This document shows positions 29,360-36,647 of a stretch of 39,748 bases of DNA, one piece after another. Position numbers and translations under genes: made by a program. The notes under the pieces were generated by a model. It saw nothing but the letters and a program-made list of their open reading frames with translations, searched no databases and had not been told where the DNA came from. The stretch is from a virus, in IMG/VR virus record IMGVR_UViG_3300004770_000043, positions 1 to 39,748 of that record, one strand, 5' to 3'. How positions within the stretch are numbered: position 1 is the first letter of the stretch; every line of letters starts with the position of its first letter.

Positions 29360-30798
29360 TGACAACAACTACTCCGATCAGCGTTGATCTTACGGTTACA
29401 TCGGCAGGCGCGCAGCCGACGCCTCCTGTGCAGATTTGGTCAAACCTTATCCAGTTGGTCGCCGCGAATAATCCGGGCTATACTGTGCTGCCGGGTGGGC
29501 TGATCGAGGATTTGGCCAGCACCGCCACATATGCCATTGCGCTGTGCGATTCCGCTGCGGTTGAAACGATCAATTCCCTTACGCCATTCGGGGCCAATCC
29601 ATACCTGTTGACGGAACTAGGCAACATCTACGGAGTGCCGCAGGGGGTGACGGCCAATACCTCTGTGTATGTGGTTTTCTCTGGCACGGTTGGCTTTCAA
29701 ATCCCGCCCGGCTTTCTGGTGAGCGATGGCACCTATCAGTATCAGGTGCAGGATGGCGGCGTTATTCAAACGTCTGGCGTGTCCATTCCTCTGTTTTGCG
29801 TTGCCACATTAAGCGGTAGCTGGGCGGTTCCTGCAAATACCGTCAATACAATCATTTCCAGCGTGCCCACGAGCATCGCTTTGACTGTAACCAATCCGCA
29901 GGTGGGGACGCCTAGCGCGGGCGCACAGACGCAAGAACAATACGCTGCACAGGTATTGCAGGCCGGTCTGGTGTCGGGGCAGGGCACGGCTAGTATGTGC
30001 AAGTCTCTGCTCGGCAATGTGCCGGGGGTTCAGCCTCGCCTGATTGCCATTAAACAGATCAACGCGGGCGGATGGGAAGTTATCTGCGGCGGTGGCGATC
30101 CCTATAACGTGGCCAACGCCATCTACAATTCTGGCTTGGATATTTCCACGCTTTCGGGTTCTACCATTGCGGTAACAGGCGTTACCAATGCCAACCCCGG
30201 CGTTGTGACCACCAATCTTAATCATGGCCTCACGACTGGACAAAATAACGTCTACATTCAAGGCGTGCTAGGTATGTTTGGCGTCAACGGTGGCCCCTAC
30301 ACGGTCACGGTTCTAAGCAATAAAACATTCAGCTTTGGCGTCAACACCACAAGCAACGGGACGTATAATTCGGGCGGTGTGGTTACGCCTAACACCAGAA
30401 ACGTCGTGGTCAACATCAATAGCTACCCGGACACATATACCGTTCCGTTTGTGAACCCGCCCGCTCAAACACTCATCATCCAGCTTAATTGGAGTTCCGT
30501 TAGCCCCAACTATGTCTCGGCGGCGGCGGTGGCGCAGTTGGGTTCTGTGGCCATTGTAAACAGCGTAAACACCATTCCTGTAGGGTCGCCGCTAAACCTT
30601 CTGGATTTGCAGTTGGACTTTACCGAGGCGGTTCTCCCGCTGTTCAATAATAACCCCGCTTTGATTAGCGCCTTTAGCTGGACGGTTAGCATCAATGGGG
30701 TGGCAACATCACCCTCGCCGGGAACGTCTCTTATCTATGGCGATCCCGAGAGTTATTTCACCCTGACATCCACCAATCTTACGATTACGCAGGTGTAA
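29359..30798 (+). CDS. Baseplate J-like protein
   Basis: The 479-residue protein follows gp25-like in the usual order. Features: NPGYTVLPGGLIEDLASTATYAIALCDSAAVETINSLTPFGANPYLLTELGNIYGV, which fits the J-family N-terminal helices; VYVVFSGTVGFQIPPGFLVSDGTYQYQVQDGGVIQTSG (beta barrel), QTQEQYAAQVLQAGLVSGQGTASMCKSLLGNVPGV (helix), all read in order. Residues about 265-345 are an inserted FCCH-like domain (NLNHGLTTGQNNVYIQG, FGVNGGPYTVTVLSNKTFSFG, GTYNSGGVVTPN). The C-terminal part resumes (VNINSYPDTYTVPFVNPPAQ). It forms the wedge arms that carry fibres. Confidence 0.8.
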   Translation: MTTTTPISVDLTVTSAGAQPTPPVQIWSNLIQLVAANNPGYTVLPGGLIEDLASTATYAIALCDSAAVETINSLTPFGANPYLLTELGNIYGVPQGVTANTSVYVVFSGTVGFQIPPGFLVSDGTYQYQVQDGGVIQTSGVSIPLFCVATLSGSWAVPANTVNTIISSVPTSIALTVTNPQVGTPSAGAQTQEQYAAQVLQAGLVSGQGTASMCKSLLGNVPGVQPRLIAIKQINAGGWEVICGGGDPYNVANAIYNSGLDISTLSGSTIAVTGVTNANPGVVTTNLNHGLTTGQNNVYIQGVLGMFGVNGGPYTVTVLSNKTFSFGVNTTSNGTYNSGGVVTPNTRNVVVNINSYPDTYTVPFVNPPAQTLIIQLNWSSVSPNYVSAAAVAQLGSVAIVNSVNTIPVGSPLNLLDLQLDFTEAVLPLFNNNPALISAFSWTVSINGVATSPSPGTSLIYGDPESYFTLTSTNLTITQV

Positions 30799-30799
30799 T

Positions 30800-31453
30800 G
30801 TGGTCGCGGGCGTAGACACCAGTTGGCCAGCAACAGGGCCTACCAGCATCCAGAACACGATACCGGCTTATCTTTATATCCAGTATCAAAATGATGACAA
30901 TTTGCAGGCGTTTTTCACGGCATACAATCAATATGCTCAAGCCTATGTGAATTGGTTCAATGCGCTTAATCTGCCGATCTACACGCAGGCTCCTATTTCC
31001 GGCGTTCTTCTGGATTGGGTGGCTGCGGGCATTTATGGCATTAGCCGACCGGGGCTGCCTACCAGCAATGGTTCGCCCAACATTGGTGACGTTAACTCGT
31101 TTACTCCCAATCAAATGCCATTGAATGGATATAGGGCGGGTGTGGCAAGCACATATACCGCCACTTCGGATGATGCGTTTCGCCGTGTTATTACATGGGC
31201 ATTTTACAAAGGCGATGGTAAAACATTCACTCCCACTTGGCTAAAGCGCAGGATCAACCGCTTTCTAAATGGGATAAATGGCAAGGATGTAGTAAACGAC
31301 ACGCAATATAATGTGTCGGTAAAGCCAACTGGTTTTCAAAAATGGACAATTAAGCTGGCAAACACCACGCAATCGCAGATATTTCAGGCGGCTGTTCAAA
31401 CTGGTGTTATAGAATTGCCCTTCCAACAGACATGGACGGTGACGTTAGTATGA
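30800..31453 (+). CDS. Baseplate I-like / fibre adaptor protein
   Basis: GTG 30800 starts one base after the J-like stop. The 217-residue protein contains AYLYIQYQNDDNLQAFFTAYNQYAQAYVNWFNALNLPIYTQAPISGVLLDWVAAGIYG (read in order), a DUF2612-like or gpI-like beginning, and DDAFRRVITWAFYKGDGKTFTPTWLKRRINRFLNG. It ends in VIELPFQQTWTVTLV. Proteins of this type follow J genes and attach tail fibres. The next gene, a tail fibre, overlaps by 4 bases. Confidence 0.7.
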   Translation: MVAGVDTSWPATGPTSIQNTIPAYLYIQYQNDDNLQAFFTAYNQYAQAYVNWFNALNLPIYTQAPISGVLLDWVAAGIYGISRPGLPTSNGSPNIGDVNSFTPNQMPLNGYRAGVASTYTATSDDAFRRVITWAFYKGDGKTFTPTWLKRRINRFLNGINGKDVVNDTQYNVSVKPTGFQKWTIKLANTTQSQIFQAAVQTGVIELPFQQTWTVTLV

Positions 31454-32511
31454 GCCTTTATCAGTTTACCAATAACGCCAATACTACCCTTGGCTCGGCC
31501 ATCAACACCACCGCCACCACGATTACCGTGGCAACGGGCACAGGCGTTCTATTCCCCACGCTTACGGGCGGACAGTATTTCACCGCCACCCTGTTTGCGG
31601 CTGGCAGCAGCACTGGCCTGCCCAATGAGATTGTGCGGGTGACTGCTCGAACCGGCGATACCATGACTGTTGTGCGCGGGCAGGAAGGGACGACGCCGCA
31701 AAGCTGGGCGGTTGGTGCAAGTTTCTCAAACTTTATCACGGCTGGCTTGTTGAATAACTTGGTCGGCACCAACGATATTCAGTCGCAGTTTGGTAACTCT
31801 GCGGTGGATTCTGGCTCGACCAATGCGGGTGTGGTCACTTTGTCGCCCGCTATCACGTCCTTGTCTAGCATCCTTTATTCTCCGATCCGGGTGCTAAAGA
31901 TCGGCACGGCCAATACCGGCGCATACACGCTGAATGTGAATGGGCTTGGTGCTAAAAATGTGTTGGTTAATGGATCTGCCCTGCAAAATAACCAATTAGC
32001 GGCATCTGCCATATTTGAAGTGGTATGGGATGGAACCAATTTTGAATTGATGAGTAACCCAGCCGCTTTAGTGCTTAACTCCATACCAAACAGTAGTTTG
32101 GCCCAAATGCCAGCAAGCACTTTCAAGGGGAACATCACAACCGGCACTGCAACCCCATCAGACATACCTATATCGTCCTTGCTTACGTCTTTGGGCTTTG
32201 GCTCATATTCTCTTGCCTATCCGGGATATTATACATTTCCCAATGGCCTCATTGTTCAATGGGGGCAAAATCGTTCTGTGACCCCCGGTAATGGTTATGT
32301 TATACCAATTACATTCCCAGTGACCTTCCCTCATTCGGTTTTGGCAATGTCTGTTGTTCCTTATACACCCTCTGGAACGACGTATGTTTCTAAACACATA
32401 TCTCGTACCAATACGGGTTCGACCACCTCATCCGTTAATATGACTGTAATCAACGATGATAGTGACATCGGCAGTTTCTATGGTTTTGACTGGGTGGCAA
32501 TAGGCTGGTGA
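31450..32511 (+). CDS. Tail fibre protein with gp53-like C-terminus
   Basis: From ATG 31450 (ATGA overlap) the product has 353 residues. N-terminus SLYQFTNNANTTLGSAINTTATTITVATG, then EIVRVTARTGDTMTVVRGQEGTTPQSWAVGASFSNFITAGLLNNL read in order, is the common fibre base that binds the baseplate. Middle: TANTGAYTLNVNGLG. The C-terminal domain YYTFPNGLIVQWGQNRSVTPGNGYVIPITFPVTFPHSVLAMSV matches the gp53-like/DUF tail fibre tip that binds receptors. The gene is followed by a fibre chaperone gene. ATG 31432 is inside the previous gene and less likely. Confidence 0.85.
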   Translation: MSLYQFTNNANTTLGSAINTTATTITVATGTGVLFPTLTGGQYFTATLFAAGSSTGLPNEIVRVTARTGDTMTVVRGQEGTTPQSWAVGASFSNFITAGLLNNLVGTNDIQSQFGNSAVDSGSTNAGVVTLSPAITSLSSILYSPIRVLKIGTANTGAYTLNVNGLGAKNVLVNGSALQNNQLAASAIFEVVWDGTNFELMSNPAALVLNSIPNSSLAQMPASTFKGNITTGTATPSDIPISSLLTSLGFGSYSLAYPGYYTFPNGLIVQWGQNRSVTPGNGYVIPITFPVTFPHSVLAMSVVPYTPSGTTYVSKHISRTNTGSTTSSVNMTVINDDSDIGSFYGFDWVAIGW

Positions 32512-32545
32512 GAATGGCAACTCCGAATCCAAATAGGGAAACGAC

Positions 32546-32929
32546 ATGAAATACTCTAAAACCACCGGGGGATTTTACTCGGACGCCATCAATTATGACT
32601 ATGTTCCAGAAGACGCGGTTGAAATTACAGAAGATCAACACGCAGAACTTCTAATGGGGTCATCTTTGGGGAAAGCCATTGCGCCCGATGCAGACGGCAA
32701 TCCAATTTTGATCGACCCCGCACCACCATCTATGGATGATTTGTCTGGAACTGCTCGGGCACAACGTGACAATATGCTCCAAAAGACTGACTGGCGGGTA
32801 ACGATTGCCACAGAATCCGGCAATGCACTATCCGATGATTGGAAAACATATCGCCAAGCCCTGCGAGATGTCCCCGCGCAAAAGGGCTTCCCCGTCAAAA
32901 TCAAATGGCCCGTGGCCCCCGCAAACTAA
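32546..32929 (+). CDS. Tail fibre assembly chaperone
   Basis: The 127-residue protein begins MKYSKTTGGFYSDAINYDYVPEDAVEITEDQHAELL, then GKAIAPDADGNPILIDP, as in Caudo_TAP (tail fibre assembly) proteins, and has the C-terminal helical region ARAQRDNMLQKTDW and DDWKTYRQALRDVPAQKGFP. The L-x-K-T-D-W and W-x-x-Y-R-Q-A-L-R-D motifs are diagnostic. It helps the trimeric fibre fold. It stands directly after the fibre gene. AGGGAAACG precedes the start. Confidence 0.9.
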   Translation: MKYSKTTGGFYSDAINYDYVPEDAVEITEDQHAELLMGSSLGKAIAPDADGNPILIDPAPPSMDDLSGTARAQRDNMLQKTDWRVTIATESGNALSDDWKTYRQALRDVPAQKGFPVKIKWPVAPAN

Positions 32930-32942
32930 ATAGGAAACGATC

Positions 32943-33260
32943 ATGTCCACTCCACTTTTCCCCGGTCAGTATCAGCCTTATCCCTCGTCCTTCCAGAGCA
33001 TTGCACTGACCAATTCTGCGGCGGTGGGCCTTACGCTTCCTACGGGCGTTAACGGCGTTCCCAAATACGCTCTGGTGCAGGCTTTGACCAATAGCGTAAA
33101 CTGGCGCGATGACGGTGTGGCTCCTACGGCTAGTGTTGGTGGCGGCATGGTATTGGTCGCGGGGATTGAGCCAGAAGGCTTTAACGGCGATCTGTCTGCA
33201 ATCAAGTTTATCTCCACCAATGCCGCTGGTTCCACTCTGCTCGTTTCATATTACTACTAA
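32943..33260 (+). CDS. Small virion-type protein, beta-rich
   Basis: The 105-residue protein contains SFQSIALTNSAAVGLTLPTGVNGVPKYALVQALTNSVNWRDDGVAPTASVGGGMVLVAGIEPEGFNGDLSAIKFISTNAAGSTLLVSYYY in order. W-R-D-D-G-x-x-P-T-x-x-x-G-G and the closing L-x-V-S-Y-Y-Y are found in small phage structural proteins of beta-sandwich type. Its gene lies between the fibre chaperone and lysis genes. It may decorate the particle or fibres. AGGAAACG precedes the start. Confidence 0.65.
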   Translation: MSTPLFPGQYQPYPSSFQSIALTNSAAVGLTLPTGVNGVPKYALVQALTNSVNWRDDGVAPTASVGGGMVLVAGIEPEGFNGDLSAIKFISTNAAGSTLLVSYYY

Positions 33261-33271
33261 GCGGTGAGACG

Positions 33272-33616
33272 ATGAGCATAACCCCCACCCACGCCGATCT
33301 CGGCATTGAAATAGGGAAAGCCCAAGCCATGGCCGAGGCAGCCCAAACAACTGCCGAGCGTATGGAGGTTAGCTTGAATGACCGTATGGATAGGATAGAG
33401 AAATCAGTCCATGAGGGATTTGTAGAGGTTAAAGAATTAATCAAAGGCATCCATACCGATCTCACTCATCTAAAAGTGCAGGATGGTAAAAATGACGCAA
33501 AAGAAGAAGCCAAAAAACATGGCTGGTCTGTAGGCGTTTCCGTCACCGCTTTAATTGTCTCTCTGGTATCCGCTGTAAGTGGTCTGATAAGTTATTTTAT
33601 GGGCAAATCCCATTAG
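33272..33616 (+). CDS. Coiled-coil protein with C-terminal membrane helix (holin/antiholin-like)
   Basis: The 114-residue product has a long amphipathic coiled coil (KAQAMAEAAQTTAERMEVSLNDRMDRIEKSVHEGF to HTDLTHLKVQD) and a single hydrophobic helix at the end (GWSVGVSVTALIVSLVSAVSGLISYFMG). This layout resembles XhlA-type holin partners or antiholins. It lies 11 bases before the endolysin gene. Function is inferred from layout and place. Confidence 0.65.
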   Translation: MSITPTHADLGIEIGKAQAMAEAAQTTAERMEVSLNDRMDRIEKSVHEGFVEVKELIKGIHTDLTHLKVQDGKNDAKEEAKKHGWSVGVSVTALIVSLVSAVSGLISYFMGKSH

Positions 33617-33627
33617 GGAGAGCGATT

Positions 33628-34182
33628 GTGAAGCTAACGCCTAAAATAGTCGCCCTACTTGGCACGGAAGAAGGCTTAACACTAGAGGCGTATCTTGATC
33701 CGAAAAATTGGACTTACGGCATGGGCATCGCGGCCACGTCCGGGGCCAATATTTTGCAATACAAGGACAGGCCGACTACAGTAGATGCGGCGCTGCGGGC
33801 ATCCGTGGCATGGATTGAAACGCGGTTTATGCCCGCTGTATTAAAGGCTTTTGCTGGCCATGATCTGACCGAGGAACAGCTTGCCGCTGCCTTGTCATTC
33901 CACTGGAACACTGGGGCCATTCTCACCGCTCAATGGGTGAAGGATTTTCAGGCCAGCAAGCCCACCACTGCGCGGCACGATTTGGAAAACAACTATCTGC
34001 AAGGCGGTTTATTGGCAGCGCGGCGCAAGCGCGAGGCCGCATTGTTTTTTGATGGCACATGGCCCGATGATTTTCGCGTGCCGGTGTGGGGTGTGCGTAA
34101 GCCTAGCTATTTGCGTAGCATTAAACCGCAGACGGTGGCTGACGTCATACCTATTCTTCAACAGATCATGGGTGGAAAATGA
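33628..34182 (+). CDS. Endolysin, GH24 lysozyme
   Basis: The 184-residue protein starts at GTG 33628 after AGGGAGAG. EEGLTLEAYLDPKNWTYGMG contains the T4-lysozyme-type catalytic Glu (E15), Asp (D24) and Thr (T29). The Asp-Thr spacing is one residue shorter than usual and the following G-H-T is replaced by GIAATSG. Later ALSFHWNTGAI and RRKREAALFFDG fit the GH24 core. No signal peptide or anchor is visible, so it needs a holin. It cleaves the glycan strands of peptidoglycan. The next gene overlaps by 4 bases. Confidence 0.85.
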   Translation: MKLTPKIVALLGTEEGLTLEAYLDPKNWTYGMGIAATSGANILQYKDRPTTVDAALRASVAWIETRFMPAVLKAFAGHDLTEEQLAAALSFHWNTGAILTAQWVKDFQASKPTTARHDLENNYLQGGLLAARRKREAALFFDGTWPDDFRVPVWGVRKPSYLRSIKPQTVADVIPILQQIMGGK

Positions 34183-35183
34183 CCGTAACAAAAATATCTG
34201 ATAAAGAATTTGTTGCGGAATGGAATAGATTGGGTTCCGCTGATTTGTTTGCAAAAACTCACAATATCAACAGACGCACTATTCAGCGCCGCCGTTTGCG
34301 AATGATGCAAAAGGGATATGAGTTGTTTTCCGAACCATTGGATGGCAATATGGAAAATGTCCCAATTGATTATCGCAATGTCGGTTGGACATTTCCAGCC
34401 AATCGTGAATTTGATCTATTTTCTGGTTCTGTCATTGTCTCATCTGATCATCACTATTGGCCCGATATGGTGCCCGTGGCTCATAGGGCATTACTCAAGG
34501 TTATTAAGATAGTTAAACCAAGAGTGAAAATTCTGAATGGCGATGTATTTGATGGCGGTTCTATTTCTCGTCATCTGCCTATGGGATGGAACCAAACGCC
34601 CTCGCCCATTGACGAACTACATGCCTGCCAAGAGCGCGTGGGAGAAATTGAACAAGCATTGCCCAAGGGCTGTGAGCGATGGTGGGCGCTTGGTAATCAT
34701 GACACAAGATTTGAACGTAACATTGCGACTAAGGCACCGGAATTGGCGGGGCTAAATGGCGTTCGTCTGACCGATCATTTTCCCGGATGGGATATATGCC
34801 ATTCTTTTTGGCTTAACCGCACCAGCCTTGATCCTGTAATGGTGTTTCATAACTACGCCAATGGCATACATGCTGGCTATAACAACGCGATGAAAAGCGG
34901 TGTGACGACAGTTACGGGACACACCCATTCCCTTGAGTGCAAGCCTTATAGTGATTTGCGCGGGCGTCGTTATGGCATCCAAACTGGAACCATCGCGGAT
35001 CTTGATGGGCCGCAATTTGAATATCAAGGCAATCGTCCGTCTCAGGCTTGCTCGGGCTTTGTTGTTTTGACTTTTCGTGATAATAGACTTTTGCAGCCAG
35101 AGATTTGCCAAGTAATTGATGGCAAGGCATGGTTCCGTGGCGAAATAGTCGCGCAACGCGAGAAGCCCCATGAAGTTTATTAA
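34179..35183 (+). CDS. Metallophosphoesterase with N-terminal helix-turn-helix
   Basis: The 334-residue protein has a small helix-turn-helix at residues 8-45 (EFVAEWNRLGSADLFAKTHNINRRTIQRRRLRM). The calcineurin-like phosphoesterase fold follows with all motifs: SSDHHYW (D90, H92), LNGDVFDG (D122), ALGNHDTRFE (N173-H174-D175), MVFHNYANGIHAG and VTGHTHS. Two metal ions are expected. The HTH suggests that it acts near DNA. Place inside the lysis block is odd. ATG 34179 overlaps the endolysin stop. Substrate unknown: nucleic acid or nucleotide phosphate. Confidence 0.85.
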   Translation: MTVTKISDKEFVAEWNRLGSADLFAKTHNINRRTIQRRRLRMMQKGYELFSEPLDGNMENVPIDYRNVGWTFPANREFDLFSGSVIVSSDHHYWPDMVPVAHRALLKVIKIVKPRVKILNGDVFDGGSISRHLPMGWNQTPSPIDELHACQERVGEIEQALPKGCERWWALGNHDTRFERNIATKAPELAGLNGVRLTDHFPGWDICHSFWLNRTSLDPVMVFHNYANGIHAGYNNAMKSGVTTVTGHTHSLECKPYSDLRGRRYGIQTGTIADLDGPQFEYQGNRPSQACSGFVVLTFRDNRLLQPEICQVIDGKAWFRGEIVAQREKPHEVY

Positions 35184-35400
35184 TGATCTTTTGACCGAGA
35201 GTGACAATAAAACATTCTCCATGCAGCGCGTGGGTATTGCCACGGGATTGCTGATTGTGGCGGCTGGCTTTGCATCACAGACTTGGCGCAGCACATTGAC
35301 GCCGGAAATATACCAATCGTTTGCGATGGCTTGGGCTGGCATTCTGGCTGGGGGTGGCTTGGGCGCTAAATTGACACCGGAGGCACCTAAAAATGGCTGA
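35170..35400 (+). CDS. Small membrane protein, holin-like
   Basis: The 76-residue product has a polar start (MKFINDLLTESDNKTFSMQR), a hydrophobic helix (VGIATGLLIVAAGFA) and a second (FAMAWAGILAGGGLGAKL). The gene overlaps the phosphoesterase end by 14 bases and the next gene by 8. Two membrane spans near an endolysin suit a holin, though I see no family signature. Confidence 0.6.
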   Translation: MKFINDLLTESDNKTFSMQRVGIATGLLIVAAGFASQTWRSTLTPEIYQSFAMAWAGILAGGGLGAKLTPEAPKNG

Positions 35401-35869
35401 CACCGCCGCCCATGAACAGATGGAAACCTTGCGTATTGACGTGGAATACCCCGAACATGTCGCGCGCACGGAAAGCTCCGAATTTGCGGCAAACAAGCGC
35501 ACGCTAGTGACGAAACTGGACACGCCCTGCTTTTGCTGCGGAGGCAGGGACAAGCGCGAAGTCCACCACATGGTGATTGAGTGGGCCGAGTGGGACAATG
35601 CCGACCCGGACAAGGTGCTCCAGAAGTTCCACCAGTTCGACATCTATGGTTATGCAGCACAGCTTGGCGACAAGCCCGCGACCGGCCCTGACGACATTCG
35701 CAACCTCGTGGTGATCTGCGCGGCCTGCCATCGCGGCGCGGGCACCGGCATCCACCTTGTGCCATTTCCGAATTGGATTAGCCAAGTCGTGGCACGCGAT
35801 GGCATTGTTGTATTAAAACCCACCGGCAGCCATCCCATCACCGGATCAGACGGCGACGACAATGCCTAA
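35393..35869 (+). CDS. HNH-like endonuclease
   Basis: The 158-residue product contains TPCFCCGGRDKREVHHMVIEWAEW (zinc Cys pair and the H-H of HNH) and later NLVVICAACHRGAGTGIH with a second C-x-x-C and His. This is the HNH layout with zinc knuckles. The gene is visibly richer in G/C (for example GCCGACCCGGACAAGGTG) than its neighbours, which suggests later arrival. HNH genes are common passengers in phage genomes; some help packaging, but that usually lies near terS. It overlaps the previous gene by 8 bases. Confidence 0.75.
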   Translation: MADTAAHEQMETLRIDVEYPEHVARTESSEFAANKRTLVTKLDTPCFCCGGRDKREVHHMVIEWAEWDNADPDKVLQKFHQFDIYGYAAQLGDKPATGPDDIRNLVVICAACHRGAGTGIHLVPFPNWISQVVARDGIVVLKPTGSHPITGSDGDDNA

Positions 35870-35884
35870 ACAAAGGAAAGAACC

Positions 35885-36091
35885 ATGTCTATTGCCCTGA
35901 TTGAAGCCCGCATCAAAACCACATTCAATAATTTTCTTGGCACTGCTCGGGCGGACGCTCTCAAAGTTGAAGCCATGACATCGGCAATCGTGGCAGACAT
36001 TCATCGGATTGTTACCCGCGCTGCCATTATTGCGTTTGGCTTTGGCTTCGCGGTTGGTGCAATTGCGGTGTTTAGTTCGGTTCACATCTAA
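35885..36091 (+). CDS. Small membrane protein
   Basis: The 68-residue protein has an N-terminal amphipathic helix (IALIEARIKTTFNNFLGTARADALKVEAM) and one C-terminal hydrophobic helix (AAIIAFGFGFAVGAIAVFSSV). AAAGGAAAG precedes the ATG. The stop overlaps the i-spanin start by one base. A holin, antiholin or lysis accessory role is likely by place; the sequence alone does not tell which. Confidence 0.6.
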   Translation: MSIALIEARIKTTFNNFLGTARADALKVEAMTSAIVADIHRIVTRAAIIAFGFGFAVGAIAVFSSVHI

Positions 36092-36633
36092 TGAATCCGC
36101 TGTTTCTCATGCGGGCGCTAGGATGGCTCAGGAGCGCATGGTCTGCGCTGATGGGGCTTGTGATCCGATACCCGTGGCAATGCGCTTGTGCGGGCCTCCT
36201 GCTGGCTTGTGCGTGGCTTTGGCATGGGAAGATGGATGCAATAAGCGGGCGCATGGCGGATCGCGCCGCTTATATTAAAGCCCAAACTGATGCAAAGGCG
36301 CTTGCCGATGCTCGGACGGCCAAGCTGGAATCCAATCTGGCTCAATTTTCAGGAGTTACCAACCATGACTATGAGGATGGTCTTGCGGATGGCCGTAATC
36401 AGCTTGCTACCTATTTTGATGGCCGGTTGCGCGTCAACGCTAAAGGTTCAACCGGCGGCACCATCTCCCCTTCCAAGGATAACCCTGCCTCCATTTCTGG
36501 AACAAGCGCCCCCCCCGCCACCGTGGCATTCACGCAAGAGCAGCTTGATGGTTGGGAAACAGATTATCAATATGGTCTGAAATGCCGTGAGTTTGCGCGG
36601 GGCATCGCTGATCGTTTTAACGGCAAGCCATAA
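36091..36633 (+). CDS. Rz-like: Inner-membrane spanin (Rz-like)
   Basis: The 180-residue protein has an N-terminal membrane helix (PWQCACAGLLLACAWLW, about residues 28-44), an inside-positive short leader and a periplasmic helix (QTDAKALADARTAKLESNLAQFS). It ends with TQEQLDGWETDYQYGLKCREFARGIAD. Size, topology and the nested o-spanin lipoprotein in the +1 frame identify it as the i-spanin. Together they fuse inner and outer membranes at lysis, the last step after holin and endolysin. Confidence 0.8.
   Translation: MNPLFLMRALGWLRSAWSALMGLVIRYPWQCACAGLLLACAWLWHGKMDAISGRMADRAAYIKAQTDAKALADARTAKLESNLAQFSGVTNHDYEDGLADGRNQLATYFDGRLRVNAKGSTGGTISPSKDNPASISGTSAPPATVAFTQEQLDGWETDYQYGLKCREFARGIADRFNGKP
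36365..36580 (+). CDS. Rz1-like: Outer-membrane spanin lipoprotein (Rz1-like), nested in Rz-like gene
   Basis: ATG 36365 lies in the +1 frame within the i-spanin gene, with AGGAG about 10 bases upstream. The 71-residue product has a signal peptide (MTMRMVLRMAVISLLPILMA), lipobox L-M-A-G-C (Cys 22), and a proline-rich mature part (PAAPSPLPRITLPPF, then PPPPPW). All are hallmarks of Rz1-type o-spanins. The longer frame from 36290 is rejected because its extra residues would precede the signal peptide. Full nesting follows the lambda arrangement. Confidence 0.9.
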   Translation: MTMRMVLRMAVISLLPILMAGCASTLKVQPAAPSPLPRITLPPFLEQAPPPPPWHSRKSSLMVGKQIINMV

Positions 36634-36647
36634 TTAGGAAATATACA

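Noticed and set aside
36290-36364. Longer o-spanin start at 36290
   Set aside because: It would put 25 residues before the signal peptide; ATG 36365 has its own AGGAG and gives a normal lipoprotein signal.
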